DNA of 64,000 nucleotides, taken from positions 316,538,105-316,602,104 of the forward strand of contig NC_073692.1 of NCBI RefSeq assembly GCF_029784155.1, written 5' to 3'. This DNA comes from Uranotaenia lowii. Taxonomy: Eukaryota; Arthropoda; Insecta; Diptera; Culicidae. Below the pieces are notes generated by a model, which saw only the letters and a program-made list of their open reading frames with translations, had not been told where the DNA came from and searched no databases. How positions within the stretch are numbered: position 1 is the first letter of the stretch; the number at the start of each line of letters is the position of its first letter. This document shows, one piece after another, positions 9,961 to 21,218 of the stretch. The position numbers were made by a program, and so were the translations under genes.

Positions 9961-10517
9961 CGTAACTCCCATTGCGACTGAAAACTTAAGTATTTGATTT
10001 GAAATCCCATCGCAAATAAACTTTAGTCGGAACTTCCATCGTGACTAGAAACATGAGTCTTTCATTAGAATTCCTATCGCAATCAAACTTCTAATTCGCT
10101 CATATATCAGGTTCTTGTAAAAAATCATGTGGAATTACAATAACATTTACCGGTGTGCACATATTTTTAAAATTTATGATTCCAAAGTACAAGTGGTACA
10201 AGCTTCAGGATCAATTCTGCAACCTGCGAAAGCTAACGATTGAAAAAGATCAAAATGAAGAACAATGAATTATTATCATAATAATCGAGCCCACTAACAG
10301 TGTAGTGTTATTATGTCTAGCTGTGGTTGGCCGGCTCCCACAGACATTTTTTATATTTGCCATTGTATCAACATCAAGAAGGAGCTCGATGAAAGCTTAT
10401 GAAGGTAAAATCTCGAAGTGAAAAAAAATGCAGTTAAAAATATTGTACATCCCGGCAAAAGTTATTCGTAAAGTAAAACAATGAAACGAAAATCAAAACT
10501 TCCACGAAAATTTGCAG

Positions 10518-11139
10518 GTCTGTTGTGAACCAACAATCATTAAACATCAATTTCAACGTTTTTCCTCTCACCTTTATATGTATGTATCAAGCTTATTATT
10601 TGTATGGGTGTGCGCTACCGCGAGTCGTTGAATCGTTTCAATTGATCAACCAATACAACGAAATCATCGCCGCACCACTGCCAGAAAATGTAAGTGTATT
10701 TAATTTTACAAATTTTTTTTTTTTGCATGCATAAACCAATTCCGGCCCGCGCTGTTTAGGCAAAAGCAATAAATACGAACGTTAGAGAGAAAATGTTCCC
10801 AATTGTTGTTTAAATGAAATTATTAATGCATGCGTGATAGGCCATGCCAGATTTCTCTCTTTTGTAGGATTTTCGCAGTAAAATTGCAGAATTGAGAGAA
10901 GAGAATATACAAATCTATACTTGTTTTTCGGCTTTGAAACCAACCCGGTCGAGCAAGCACCGCTTACCAAATCTAAATAAAAACCTTGAATTACCATCTG
11001 ATGAACATAATATTCAACACAACACAAACATCACGGGCATTTCTCCTGTCGAACAGAATAGTGTACTCAGCTGCCATGAAAATACCATAAAAAGCAGTAC
11101 CAAAACTATGCTGCTAGGGCTATCCAAACAAAGCTTCTG
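10518..11139 (+). CDS. Two-exon ORF of unknown function inside the LTR element
   Basis: Exon 1 (about 10518-10689) follows TTTGCAG and ends PLPEN at a strong donor (AAT then GTAAGTG, intron from 10690). The intron (10690-10867) ends TTTCTCTCTTTTGTAG. Exon 2 (10868-11139) starts DFRSKIAELREENIQIYTCF and runs in the same phase to a TGA. The REEN region could be a short coiled coil; the tail is polar (Ser/Asn/Lys-rich). I do not recognise the family and no initiator ATG is obvious, so an upstream exon may be missing. It may be a captured host gene fragment carried by the element, or the element's own spliced gene. Splicing is inferred from consensus signals only. Confidence 0.35.
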
Positions 11140-11295
11140 ATTTCTTCCAAATACTTCTTCAAGAAAAAATGAACTTTCCGGTCAATCCAAAGCACCACCA
11201 ACTGGACTTCTACATTTAAACCACAAAAAACATCACTAGAAAAAACTAGCCTCCCGTTCAGCCGACTTTAAATTTCTCCTGGCAGTATTCGCCAT

Positions 11296-11647
11296 TGTGC
11301 AACTTTATATGTACACTACACAGGCTGAACGGGAGACCCGCGTCCACTCTCGCTGAGGATGGGAGTTATTAAGCAAACACTAGCGACACCATGTCCTCCA
11401 TAGAAAAGTTTCGATTAGTTAGGGAGCTTTTGGAAAGCTTTTGAAAACGGCCATACATTTGTCCTAACTCCGAAACGTCAAAAAATTTACCTGGCAAGGC
11501 GGATCGTAAGTGAACTGACGACAACCGCTCATGACACGACAGCTCAGCCGTCGTGTGTGTGCGTGTAGTGAGGACTTGGAGGGAGATTGCCGATTCGTAA
11601 AGGCCTATAAGCCAATAGAGTGTTGCACTCGAATTATCGGCTACACA
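11296..11647 (+). repeat. Right LTR (352 bp, carries a 144-bp insertion)
   Basis: Colinear with the left LTR except for 11361-11504. It ends GGCTACACA at 11647, directly before ATAAC. Confidence 0.75.
11361..11504. mobile_element. Small dispersed repeat inserted in the right LTR
   Basis: Absent from the left LTR and flanked by GGAT on both sides (11357-11360 and 11501-11504), a probable 4-bp target duplication. It begins GGGAGTTATTAAGCAAACAC. A diverged relative lies at 33389-33510. No clear terminal inverted repeat is visible. Confidence 0.65.
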
Positions 11648-11652
11648 ATAAC

Positions 11653-12659
11653 CTTGAACGTACCAAGAATAAACTGTGTTAGCTCTCAGATTTCTTCTCG
11701 ACACAATGTGCAATAGATTTGTCCGGAAAAGGGAATTCTCTTCATAAGTGGATGTTAATACTCTCGCCCACTCTTTATGTGTTGACAATCTCACTCTTGA
11801 TTTCAGTGCGATTTATCTCTCCCCGCGCATCTTGGGGGAGCAGACGAAAAAAATAGCACTCTTTTTCACTGGACAAGCCGATATGAGGAGTTTTGCCATC
11901 CATGAATATGCCACAATAAATACTTGAAAGTTGTTCGTTTTACCCGACCATGTCAAAAAAGTTTAATCTTGTTTTAAGTTGCTATAAAAACATAAAAAAA
12001 TGAAGGAAATTTCTAATGCCAACGGTAGAAATGACCTTAGCTGCTCATCTCCACGAAGACTGCGATGAGAAAAGCAATACATATATTGATATCTTTTGCG
12101 ATTCTACGGTGTAAGTTTTATCTGACTTTCGACCTATATGAATTTGGTAAAGATTGTCCTACCAGCACACGATATTAATCTTCAAATGCGCAGTTTTTCC
12201 AAGTACCTACACCGAAATTCATGAAAAACTTCCAGCATTGCTAAAACTTTCTCACGTCCTCAGCTTTCGGCAACAAGATTTATTCCAGCATTACCAAAGC
12301 TATGATGCGCCCCGTTACTGGATGCTTATCGAATGTATCTATCTCATTTGCCTTTGATGACAGCTCTGCAAGTAGCAGCAAATTTAGCCATTCACAATTT
12401 TGTGTGCTGTTGTTCTTCGGTCCTGATAATGCTGAGCGTTCTTCAGGATTTAGTGATGAAGGTGCACAAGCCATCGACCGTATAACATCAAGCAAACACA
12501 TCTGGGACCGCCATTGGATGCTCTCTAAGAATGAACGGCTGCAAATCTCAATTTAGCATCAGCATAACAAACCGTTTCTTCGACAGGCGGCAACGAACAG
12601 CCAAAAAAGGATCTGCTCCTGCTCCAGGAGTGCGTGGTTTTTCGTTGTTCCTTGCATTA
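11653..12659. other. Unannotated 1-kb stretch, weak ORF only
   Basis: No repeat family recognised. A 84-codon plus-strand frame at 12302-12556 (Ser-rich, ending KNERLQISI) and a short frame from 12016 ending at a possible donor (GTAAG at 12110) have non-repetitive, fairly codon-like composition. I cannot link them into a gene. Confidence 0.3.
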
Positions 12660-13513
12660 GGGGAAAAGTTCATATAACGCCCCATGTGGCTAATACGCGC
12701 CACCCTTGTTTTGAAGAATCTGAAACATTTTAAGCCTGCAAAATATTACCAATTTGTTCTAAATGCTGTGATTGGTCATGGCAAGTATGAATTTTTCCTT
12801 AAAATGCTCCTGTGTCGTGATAATTTCACAATTTAGGTTTTTCTTCATTTCGATCTAAATTTTAAAACACTTTCAATAAGGTGTCACCAAGCAGAAAAAA
12901 TCGAATAAGACAATATTTTCTGACACATCGAAAGAGGAGAATCTAAACTATAATTTAATGCAAAAAAATCAAACCGAACTCGCTAAGGTATGCTTTTTAT
13001 GGGTATGTTCTATCACGACCCATGCGCTCGCTATAACGCGCCAATCGTAGTAGGCTGAAAATAGCATTAATTTTTCAAAAAGGCAAATTTTCATTTAAAA
13101 TAAACAAAAAGTCTAAAACCTTATTTTGAGCGTTAAATCAGCCCAAAAAACCTACTTTTATATTTTTTTTTAAATTTTGATTAGTCCTTTTTGATTTTCT
13201 TTTCAGTCAAAGTGTCTGTAAGTATTGGTGTGTTTTCGGTCTTCGGCTGCTTTCGGGTGTGTTCGGCTGCTAGGCGCGTATTGAATACACAGCGGCGCGT
13301 ATTTGCAACACAGTTTTGTTCTGTGGCTTTGAATAAGGTTTCTAAAAATCAAGTTTTTGAAGCAACTATAGCAATTTGAGTAGTAAAAAATCATAGGCAT
13401 TTGTAGAAAACAATTTTCTTCAACGATTGCACCCACTTTTAACACAATTTTTACGTGGAATACATAGAAAATCATCGATTCGCTTAGGTGGCGCATAATA
13501 GGGCATGTTCCCC
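12660..13513. mobile_element. TA-flanked MITE (854 bp)
   Basis: Imperfect terminal inverted repeats begin GGGGAAAAGTT on the left and GGGGAACATG on the right, with further matches around CGCC. TA occurs at both borders (12658-12659, 13514-13515). A second partial copy in the opposite orientation lies at 40885-41807. No transposase is present. The right half holds a frame of about 95 codons also open in the other copy. Confidence 0.7.
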
Positions 13514-13515
13514 TA

Positions 13516-14087
13516 TAAGTTACAACACAGTCAACCGCATGATGGATGGATATTGGCAAAGTTGGAAGAATTTGTGTGGTAAGGAGATGTGATCTACAAA
13601 CACACACACACGCATACACTCAAACACATCTTCGTGGGGTTTGTGATGGCAAGATGTGCACTTACCATCATAGAATAGACACCCCCAAAGGGTTGCTGGA
13701 ACATAGTTACGAAAGAAATCTTCTAACATGAGTTTCTTCATCATTGCACTATGGCGTTGTTTAGCTTTGAACAAAGGTTTGCAAAATATGCGTAATATCT
13801 TGAGGTTTGGCGATGAAGAAAATGCAACAAAGCGGGTACATTGATGAATACACAAACTAACCAAGTAAAATTCAATAAAGCAAACATACAACTTAGTTTA
13901 TTTGCTGCATATTTTTTTGTATTTTTATTGGTAAGAACTTATTTAACTGAGGAATACATAAAAAAGTTTGTATTGGTGAAGAAAATTCAGCTTACAGCAT
14001 CAGCACCATTCGATTTGTTATTGAGCAAACTTTAAAAAAAACTTTAAAAAAAACATTAAAAAAAACTTCCAAATATGAGTCTAATTA
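13516..14087. other. AT-rich spacer, no gene seen
   Basis: Short CA-rich runs and A-rich repeats (CTTTAAAAAAAA three times near 14030-14065). Nothing else recognised. Confidence 0.4.
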
Positions 14088-14502
14088 GGCCGGAACAAAT
14101 TTCAAATCCTTCTTTTGTCACCCGGAGTAGGATCATCACGAGGGTGGGGTGGGGGGACAATAAAAAATAATGCAAAAAAAAAACAAATAAATTGGAATAA
14201 ATTGCATGAAAGCTTGTATGCAACAAAATTTCATACTATATCATTGCACAAAACCTATAAATCAAGTAATTTTTAGTACAATAATTCAATGAAATCAAGA
14301 ATACAAAAGGTGAAAAAACATTCATCTTCCAAAATTTGTATGGTGGTCTTGCAATCTTTCGGATATTTGAAATTTATGTCGAAATTTACATAAAATACTT
14401 CAAACTTAATTTATTTCCCCCTTCGGGTTTTTTGGAAATTTCGAAAGGGGGGGGGGGGGGGGGTGGGGGTGACAAAAGAAGAATTTGATATTTGTTCCAG
14501 CC
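14088..14502. mobile_element. PIF/Harbinger-like MITE with TTA target duplication (415 bp)
   Basis: Terminal inverted repeats of about 37 bp start GGCCGGAACAAATTTCAAAT (left) and GGCTGGAACAAATATCAAAT (right, read inward), ending in TTTTGTCACCC. TTA precedes the left end (14085-14087) and follows the right end (14503-14505). The interior is non-coding and includes a run of 17 G at 14447-14463. Confidence 0.8.
14447..14463 (+). repeat. G17 homopolymer followed by TGGGGG
   Basis: Seventeen consecutive G, a T and five more G. Four-stranded folding is possible. The length is prone to assembly error. Confidence 0.9.
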
Positions 14503-14505
14503 TTA

Positions 14506-14860
14506 TGGAAAAAAGAAGGAAGGATGGAATAACACGAACATCGAGATGGTGATCATATGCGGAAAACACAACTCCCTTACTTTAGAGAAATGGTCCGAAA
14601 ATCGCTCAAGAAAAGCAATCAGGATTAGTTTCAAGTTAGAAAATGTCTTCTTTGATTACTGAGATACGCACGTGGTTTTCGTTAAGGGTGCACGTTTTTC
14701 AAAACTTATCGCTAAGATACAGAAAAATCAACCGATCGGCATCGTAGGCTCCGTTTGCTGTTCATAACGTAGTCAATCAAAGGTGATCTTGTTAATACTT
14801 GTTAATACATTCTGAGCGTCTCTCACTGAATGATTCACAAACATTAAGCCGAGCATCATT
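14506..14860. other. Spacer, no gene seen
   Basis: I see nothing beyond the left copy of the LINE target duplication at 14849-14860. Confidence 0.4.
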
Positions 14861-15022
14861 TTTTTGTAATTCGTTTATTTGAAACGGCTCATACCTTGAG
14901 GCTTTAAGGAGCCAAACTCGTTTTGTTTTTTTTTTACAATTGTTTGCTTAGGTCTAGATCACTTTTTTAACACTTTTTGAAGAGAATAGGAAATAGATAG
15001 GGAAATATGAAAATAAAAAGAA

Positions 15023-18000
15023 CTATAGACGGAGATCAATAGCTTTTAGGAAAAGATATATTTCGAACATGTAGTCCAAGTCCATCACAGCTAACACATC
15101 CCTCACTGGAACGTCGGGTGGTTTTCCTCGGGCCCGAAGGGAATCTATGAAGTTCGTTCTAGCGACAAGGTGGTCCTCACACGACCAAACAATATGCTCG
15201 ATGTCATGGTAACCTAGGCCGCAACCGCATAAATTGCTGCCAGCAATATTTATACGATAGAGTACCGCATTCAAGGAATAATGATTGGACATGAGACGGG
15301 AAAATAAACGAATAAAATCCCGACTCAAGTCCAATCTACTAAACCAGGGTTTAAGGCTTACCTTTGGGATAATCGAGTGGAGCCACCGACCCAACTCATC
15401 ATCGTCCCATCTGCGCTGCCAGTTGACAAGAGAGTTTCTCCGAGCCAAGAAGTAGAATTCGTTGAAAACGATTTCACGCTGATAAATGTTGCCGTCCATC
15501 GCACCCACCTTTGCGAGGGAATCTGCCCTCTCATTGCCTACTATTGAGCAATGTGAGGGGACCCAGACAAAGGTGATGGTAAAGCAACGTCTTGATAAAG
15601 TAGTCAACGTATCGCGTATCTTCTCGAGGAAGTACGGCGTGTATTTTCCTGGTCTTATTGAACGGATTGCTTCAACGGAGCTGAGACTGTCAGTTATAAT
15701 ATAAAAGTGTTCAACAGATCTTGTGGCGATACTATCCAGAGCGCAATGAATAGCAGCTAACTCTGCGATGTACACAGAACATGGTGACTGAAGACTGTAA
15801 GAGGCGCTGAAGATTTCGTTGAACACTCCAAATCCCGTTGATTCTTCGATGAGAGACCCGTCGGTAAAGTACATTTTGTCAGCATCGACGTGTCTATATT
15901 TAGCTTCAAAAATTCTTGGAATCAGAAGTGGACGATGCGAGTCTGGGATTCCACGAATTTCCTGCTGCATAGACAAATCAAACTGGACAGAAGAATGATC
16001 GTAGTCTGGGCTACTAACACGAGTTGGAGAATACGAAGAAGGGTTTACCTGCATTGACATGAGGACATGGTATATAGACATAAATCTAGTTTGAAGATTT
16101 TGCTCAAGTAACCTTTCGAAATTCACAATCACCAATGGGTTCATGACCTCACACCTGATGAGGAACCGCAGAGACAGTAAATTGAATCGATCTTTCAATG
16201 GGAGTATTCCTGCCAAAACTTCTAGACTCATGTTATGCGTTGAGGGCATACAACCCAAAGCAATGCGGAGACAACGATATTGGATACGCTCGAGTTTGAT
16301 GAGGTGAGTTTTGGCAGCTCACTGGAAACAGAAACTACCATATTCCATAACAGAGAGAATCGTTGTTCGATACAATTTTAAAAGATCTTCTGGATGGGCT
16401 CCCCACCAGGTGCCAGTGATTGATCGGAGAAAATTGATTCTTTGTTGGCATTTTCCTTTCAGATATTCAATGTGAGCTCTCCAGGTACACTTGGAGTCAA
16501 ACCAAACCCCAAGATACTTAAAACACCTCGATTGAGTGATCGTTCTGCCTAGGAGTTGAAGCTTAGGTTGAGCAGGTCTATGTTTCTTAGAGAAAACAAC
16601 CATCTCCGTTTTCTTAGGGGAAAACTCAATCCCAAGCCCCAAAGCCCAGGAAGACAATCTGTCTAAAGTATCTTGTAAAGGTCTGTGCAGATGAGACTCA
16701 GTAGATCCTGTGACAGACGCCACGCCGTCATCTGCAAGTTGTCTTAGAGTGCAGCCTTCAGAGAGACAGCTGTCGATGTCACTTACGTAAAAGTTGTACA
16801 AAAGTGGACTCAAACATGAACCCTGCGGGAGGCCCATGTAAGAGGTTCTTCTAATTGCAATATCTCCGTGAGCAAAGCTCAGATGTTTCTCACATAGCAA
16901 GCTGTATAAGATGTTGTTCAAAAGAGGAGGCAGACCCCGGGAGTGCAACTTGTCTGACAAAATCTCTATTGAGACTGCATCAAAAGCTCCTTTTATGTCC
17001 AGAAACACTGAAGCCATTTGCTCACGTTTTGCGTACGCCATTTGTATCTCTGAAGACAGCAAAGCAAGACAATCGTTTGTCCCTTTGCCCCTTCGAAACC
17101 CAAATTGAGTATCTGAAAGGAGACCATTTCTTTCCACCCATTTGTCCAAGCGAAACAAGATCATTTTCTCCATCAACTTGCGTATACAAGACAACATCGC
17201 TATTGGACGGTACGAATTCGGATCAGACGCTGGTTTACCGGGCTTTTGAATAGCAATAACTCTCACTTGTCTCCACTCTTGGGGAACAATGTTATGCTCC
17301 AAAAATTGATTAAACAAATTTAACAAGCGGAATTTAGCGGCATCCGGAAGGTTTTTCAACAAGTTAAATTTGATTTTATCGATTCCCGGAGCTGAATTGT
17401 TGCAAGAGAGGAGGGCAAGTGAGAATTCGACCATGGAAAAGCTGGAATCCAGACCACACCTATCTGGAGGTACATTCCGAATAATTTTTTGCACAGGTGT
17501 AGAATCTGGACAGACTTTCCGTGCGAAGTTGAATATCCATCTATGTGAATATTCCTCGCTTTCATTCGTAGATGATCGATCACGCATGCTTCGTACCACT
17601 CTCCACAAGGTACTCAAGGATGTTTCCCGTGATAAACCACCCACAAAATTCCTCCAATACGCCTTTTTCTTCCCCTTGATCAAGTTTTTGAACTGATTTT
17701 CAAGGGAAACATATTCTTCAAAAAGGACGAGGGTTCCATGTTTTCTAAAATCTTTGATTGCTTTCGATTTGTCCTTATAAAGCTTAGAACACTGCTGATC
17801 CCACCATGGATTAGGGGGCCTTCTAGGAACAGATGAATCTGGGATGGGTTTTGTTTGAGCACAAAGTGCACTTTCATGTATCAAACGAGAAAAAAAGTGG
17901 TACTCCTCTAAGGGAGGTAAGACATGCATAGAATCGATAGCTGTTATTATTTCGTCCGAGTACTTTTTCCAGTCGATGTGTCTTGTAAGGTCATATGTCA

Positions 18001-18718
18001 TATTTATTGTGTTTGAAGAGCTGACCCCATTGGTGATAGTTATTTCGATAGGCAAGTGATCACTACCATTAGGATCATGGACCACCTTCCACTGGCAATC
18101 AAATGATAGTGAATTTGAGCAGAGCGAGAGGTCAATTGCACTTTGCCTTGCAGGTGGTTTAGGTACTCGTGTTTTTTCACCCGTGTTCAAAACCGTTAAA
18201 TTGAAACGGTCGCAAATGTCATAGATAAGAGTAGAACGACTATCGTCAATTTGTTCTCCCCAAACAGTTCCATGTGAATTGAAATCACCCAGGATCAACC
18301 TTGGCTCAGGGAGCACTGAGCACAGGTTCTCTAGGTGACTTCGATCCACTGCAACTCTCTGAGGCCAGTACAAACTGACAACACATATGTCCTTACCTCT
18401 TATAGTTGTATGACAAGCAACAGCTTCAATTCCGCCTGATGAAGGAAGGTGAATTCTGTAAAAGGAGTGGCGCTTATTGATCCCCAAAAGCACCCCTCCA
18501 TAAGAATCGTCACGATCCAGACGGATGATATTAAAATCGTGGAAAGAGATGTTAGATTGAGAAGAAAGCCAAGTTTCAGACAAAGCAAAAATATCGCATT
18601 TAGTTTTATGAAGTAAATAATTCAGTGAATCCACTTTTGGAATAAGACTACGACAATTCCACTGTAGAACAGTGATGTCTCCGACCTCTCGGCTTAAATT
18701 AGCCATCGAGAGAGACAA
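15023..18718 (-). pseudogene. I-like LINE ORF2: endonuclease, reverse transcriptase, RNase H; one in-frame stop
   Basis: Starts at ATG 18718, 20 nt upstream of the ORF1 stop in another frame. The N-terminal AP endonuclease shows LQWNCRSL, SETWLS, LGDFNSHGTVWG and SDHLPI. The reverse transcriptase shows QKPGKPASDPNSYRPIAML, QFGFRRGKGT, LDIKGAFDAV, GLPQGSCLSPLLYN and the catalytic LADDG. A TGA at 16316-16318 interrupts the frame after FCFQ; the same frame continues to 15023. The continuation holds RNase H with FTDGS, IAELAAIHCAL, ITDSLSS and VPSHCSIVGNERADS, then a Cys/His C-terminal region. Total span is about 1230 codons. The stop lies between RT and RNase H, so the copy is probably disabled unless read through. 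Confidence 0.9.
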
Positions 18719-20123
18719 ACACTGAAAGGAGGGGCCAAGTTTGCATCAACTGCATTAAAAATGTCTTTACTACAGGAAGCATTGCATAAACAATGCCTTT
18801 GATGGTTTCCGATATGTTAAAACACGAGAAAATTCCGTTTAAAATGTCAGAAAGCTTAAAAAGCCCAGATGATGTAGTTGGTTCTGACAAACTCGCGTTA
18901 TGGGTTTGGTTTTGCGAAGTTCCCGCAGTTGTTGGTTTATTCTGTATTGGTACATTTCCGCGAAAGCCTGGAGGAACTTGTTTTTCTTTTTCTGCATCGG
19001 AAGATTTTTTTTCAACCCTGATTGGAGAGGAAACCGCAGGAATTTTTGTTGGTATTCTAGGGGAAGGCGCCTTTGTTCGCTTCCGAGAGGCTCCTGCAGA
19101 GAAAACTGGTTGGATTTCATCTGCAGTGTCTGTGTCCTCATCAACTGACAGCACAGAAAAAATGTTACAAGATTGGGTCGGCGGAGAGGCGCTCTTCAAT
19201 ATGGCGGCATAAGAACGTTTGGAACGTTCTTTTAAAGAGCGCCTCTGTTTATCCCAGGTGCCTTTAAATGCCTCGCAAGAGGAGATATCATGGGGTGAGC
19301 CCCCGCAATAGACACATTTCTGTTCTATTGCTGAGCACGCTCCTTCCCCATGATTCTCCCCACAACGTGGGCATCGCTGCTTATTGCAGCAATGTGAAGC
19401 AGTGTGCCCCAACTTGATGCAGTTCTTGCACTGCATGGGACGAGGCACATAAAGGCGTACTGGAAGCCTTAAAATTCCGTCAATCAAGACGTAGTTAGGG
19501 AGGGCAGTTCCAGCGAAGGTCACACGAATCGAGTCTGAAGGAGTATACTTTTTAACTCCATCAACGTCGGTGGCAGTTCTGAGTTGGCGACAATCCAAGA
19601 TATCGACCGAAGTCGAATCAAGGCTCTTGAACTTGCCAACGCCGTGAGACTTAACGTATTCAGCCTCCAGACTCGATTCGGTGATCACGCCCTCGATTTC
19701 CACGTCTCGAGACGGAATATAGAGCTGATACTCTAAGTTGAAAAAATTGCTCGCAAGAATCCCGTTTGCAGCCTTCCGGTCGGCCACAACAACGCGCAAT
19801 TTGTTCGGTCTTACCTTGCTAACACTGGTAACGGAGGGCCACCTAGCCAGATCTTTAGTGATCTGCACTAAGTTAAGTTTTTTTCCGTTAGTTTTGGGCC
19901 GGATAAAAACCACCCAAGGCCCAGAGGAGGTTGAGCTTTTTGGATAAACCCGGAGTCGGGTTGTTTTTTCCGCAGCTGCAGATGGAGGAGCAATATCAAC
20001 TGCCGGAGAAGGATGAGCATTCGAAGGACCAGCTACAGCTGAATCCTCAAGATGCTCCTCATCTTCGTTGATGATTTTCTTACCATCTACATCTGGCGGG
20101 TCCGACCCCCCGCCTTCGCTCAT
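18699..20123 (-). CDS. I-like LINE ORF1, gag-like RNA-binding protein (474 aa)
   Basis: ORF1 proteins of this group coat the element's RNA. The N-terminus is acidic and Pro/Ala-rich. A central region of about residues 60-225 probably forms RRM-like folds (PWVVFIRPKTNGKK, IRVTFAGTALPNYVLIDG). Three zinc knuckles follow from about residue 232: CKNCIKLGHTASHC, CPRCGENHGEGAC and CVYCGGSPHDISSC. The C-terminus is Ser/Pro-rich. The frame is intact from ATG 20123 to the stop at 18699, overlapping ORF2 by 20 nt, which suggests translational coupling. Confidence 0.88.
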   Translation of the reverse strand: MSEGGGSDPPDVDGKKIINEDEEHLEDSAVAGPSNAHPSPAVDIAPPSAAAEKTTRLRVYPKSSTSSGPWVVFIRPKTNGKKLNLVQITKDLARWPSVTSVSKVRPNKLRVVVADRKAANGILASNFFNLEYQLYIPSRDVEIEGVITESSLEAEYVKSHGVGKFKSLDSTSVDILDCRQLRTATDVDGVKKYTPSDSIRVTFAGTALPNYVLIDGILRLPVRLYVPRPMQCKNCIKLGHTASHCCNKQRCPRCGENHGEGACSAIEQKCVYCGGSPHDISSCEAFKGTWDKQRRSLKERSKRSYAAILKSASPPTQSCNIFSVLSVDEDTDTADEIQPVFSAGASRKRTKAPSPRIPTKIPAVSSPIRVEKKSSDAEKEKQVPPGFRGNVPIQNKPTTAGTSQNQTHNASLSEPTTSSGLFKLSDILNGIFSCFNISETIKGIVYAMLPVVKTFLMQLMQTWPLLSVFVSLDG

Positions 20124-20605
20124 ATTTCATGAAAATAAAAGCGAAGCTCAATTTGATCGAAATATATATATAATAGAGAAAAAAAAGAATAAGAAATAGG
20201 GAAAAGTAAGAAAAAGTATAACAAACTTTATTTTTGTTTTGATTGGCTCCTTCAGTGGTGATCCCAACCACGTGGTCCTTCCTCAAAGATGGCTGCCACG
20301 TCAAGTCTCGGCTCGAGCGAGAACGACCAGATTGATGATGATGAGTCAAACAATGGCGGCGGCCCTCGTGGTGAACAATTGAGGGCAGTCAGCTAGCCAG
20401 AAAAACTTTTTTTGTTCACCAGCACGATAATAGCACCCCTTTGGTGAGCTGGGGCCTGCCTTTGGCAGAAAAACGAATAGCGCGGCACAAAACACCGTAT
20501 TAACCGTCCGAACGGAACGAAACACCCGGATATATTGGACGAAATCTCGAAACGCGACTGTTCACTACAAGCGATACGAGACGAATCCAAAAACCGAGCA
20601 TCATT

Positions 20606-20780
20606 GTCCACCATGTTTGTTATAGATTGACAAACATCAATGTTTCAAAACGAAAAATTAAAGAAATGCCTGGACCGTACTTCATTGCGGTTAGCTAGTA
20701 ATGATTGGTAACTTCTAGGTAAAGCTTACGTACTCAAAATAATTTACAAATTATTTTTACGGGATTTTTCACGTAAGCTA
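20606..20780. other. Short spacer, no gene seen
   Basis: AT-rich; no feature recognised. Confidence 0.4.
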
Positions 20781-20786
20781 ACATTG

Positions 20787-21218
20787 TTATGGGGGTTTCC
20801 GCCCGAAGAGGGATTCAGTTTCACGGGAATAAAGGATTCAGACGTGTTCACTATAATGGTCACTTTATTACTACTACTATTTACAAATGATCAGATATTT
20901 ATAGCTATGGATTGTGAGTGTGTGAGTGTACGCGAGAACGCTATTGGTTGTTTGCCGGTGCTATCGTTTGTTGTTGCTATTGTTGGTTTGCCGGCTATTG
21001 TCTGCTGGCGTCAATTGCGTGGCTGTTGTTGTTGTTATTACTGCATGCGTGAGTTTGGTTCGAGAAGGTTCTCGACTGGACTGACTGATGGAATGTTCGG
21101 GAACTAGTTTGTAGTGTTAGTGTTGATTGGCTGATGATGCTGAATGACTGTGAATGATGATGGATTGGTAATGATGATGATGGAATGATGATGTGAGGGT
21201 AAGATGGTTTACGTCGCC
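20787..21218 (-). mobile_element. Possible solo LTR on the minus strand
   Basis: ACATTG flanks the segment on both sides (20781-20786, 21219-21224). Read on the minus strand it starts near TGGCGACGTAAACC, with a TATAAATATC box around 20893-20903 and AATAAA around 20868, the order expected of an LTR. The right-hand end does not give a clean CA, so the exact borders are uncertain. The interior has low-complexity GTT and GAT runs. No internal retroviral-type genes adjoin it. Confidence 0.4.

Larger units (their letters stand above)
8154..11647 (+). mobile_element. Non-autonomous LTR-flanked element (3.5 kb) with 5-bp target duplication ATAAC
   Basis: Direct repeats with TG...CA ends (8154-8361 and 11296-11647) bracket the element, and ATAAC occurs immediately outside both (8149-8153 and 11648-11652). 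The repeats differ by one substitution plus a 144-bp insertion in the right copy, so the insertion is young. The 2.9-kb interior has no gag, protease, reverse transcriptase or integrase. It holds a fragment of an I-like LINE, a 57-bp minisatellite and a spliced-looking ORF. I find no convincing primer binding site or polypurine tract, which is odd for an LTR element. The orientation is arbitrary. Confidence 0.7.
14861..20593 (-). mobile_element. Full-length I-like LINE (5.7 kb) with 12-bp target duplication
   Basis: The minus-strand element is bounded by CCGAGCATCATT on both sides (14849-14860 and 20594-20605). It has a 470-bp 5' UTR (20124-20593), ORF1, an overlapping ORF2 (endonuclease, reverse transcriptase, RNase H), a 3' UTR (14861-15022) and a short A tail. 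The intact ends and perfect target duplication indicate a recent insertion. Domain order APE-RT-RNase H with a gag-like three-knuckle ORF1 fits the I superfamily (I, Nimb and relatives). Two truncated relatives are at 3247-4174 and 8413-8512. Confidence 0.9.

Noticed and set aside
9341..9997. 218-residue repeat protein (19-residue units)
   Set aside because: The unit length is a multiple of three, so frames stay open on both strands; no start codon, and the first copy has a stop.
12302..12556. Confident host gene call
   Set aside because: Single short frame with no splice-linked partner I can support; left as an uncertain note.
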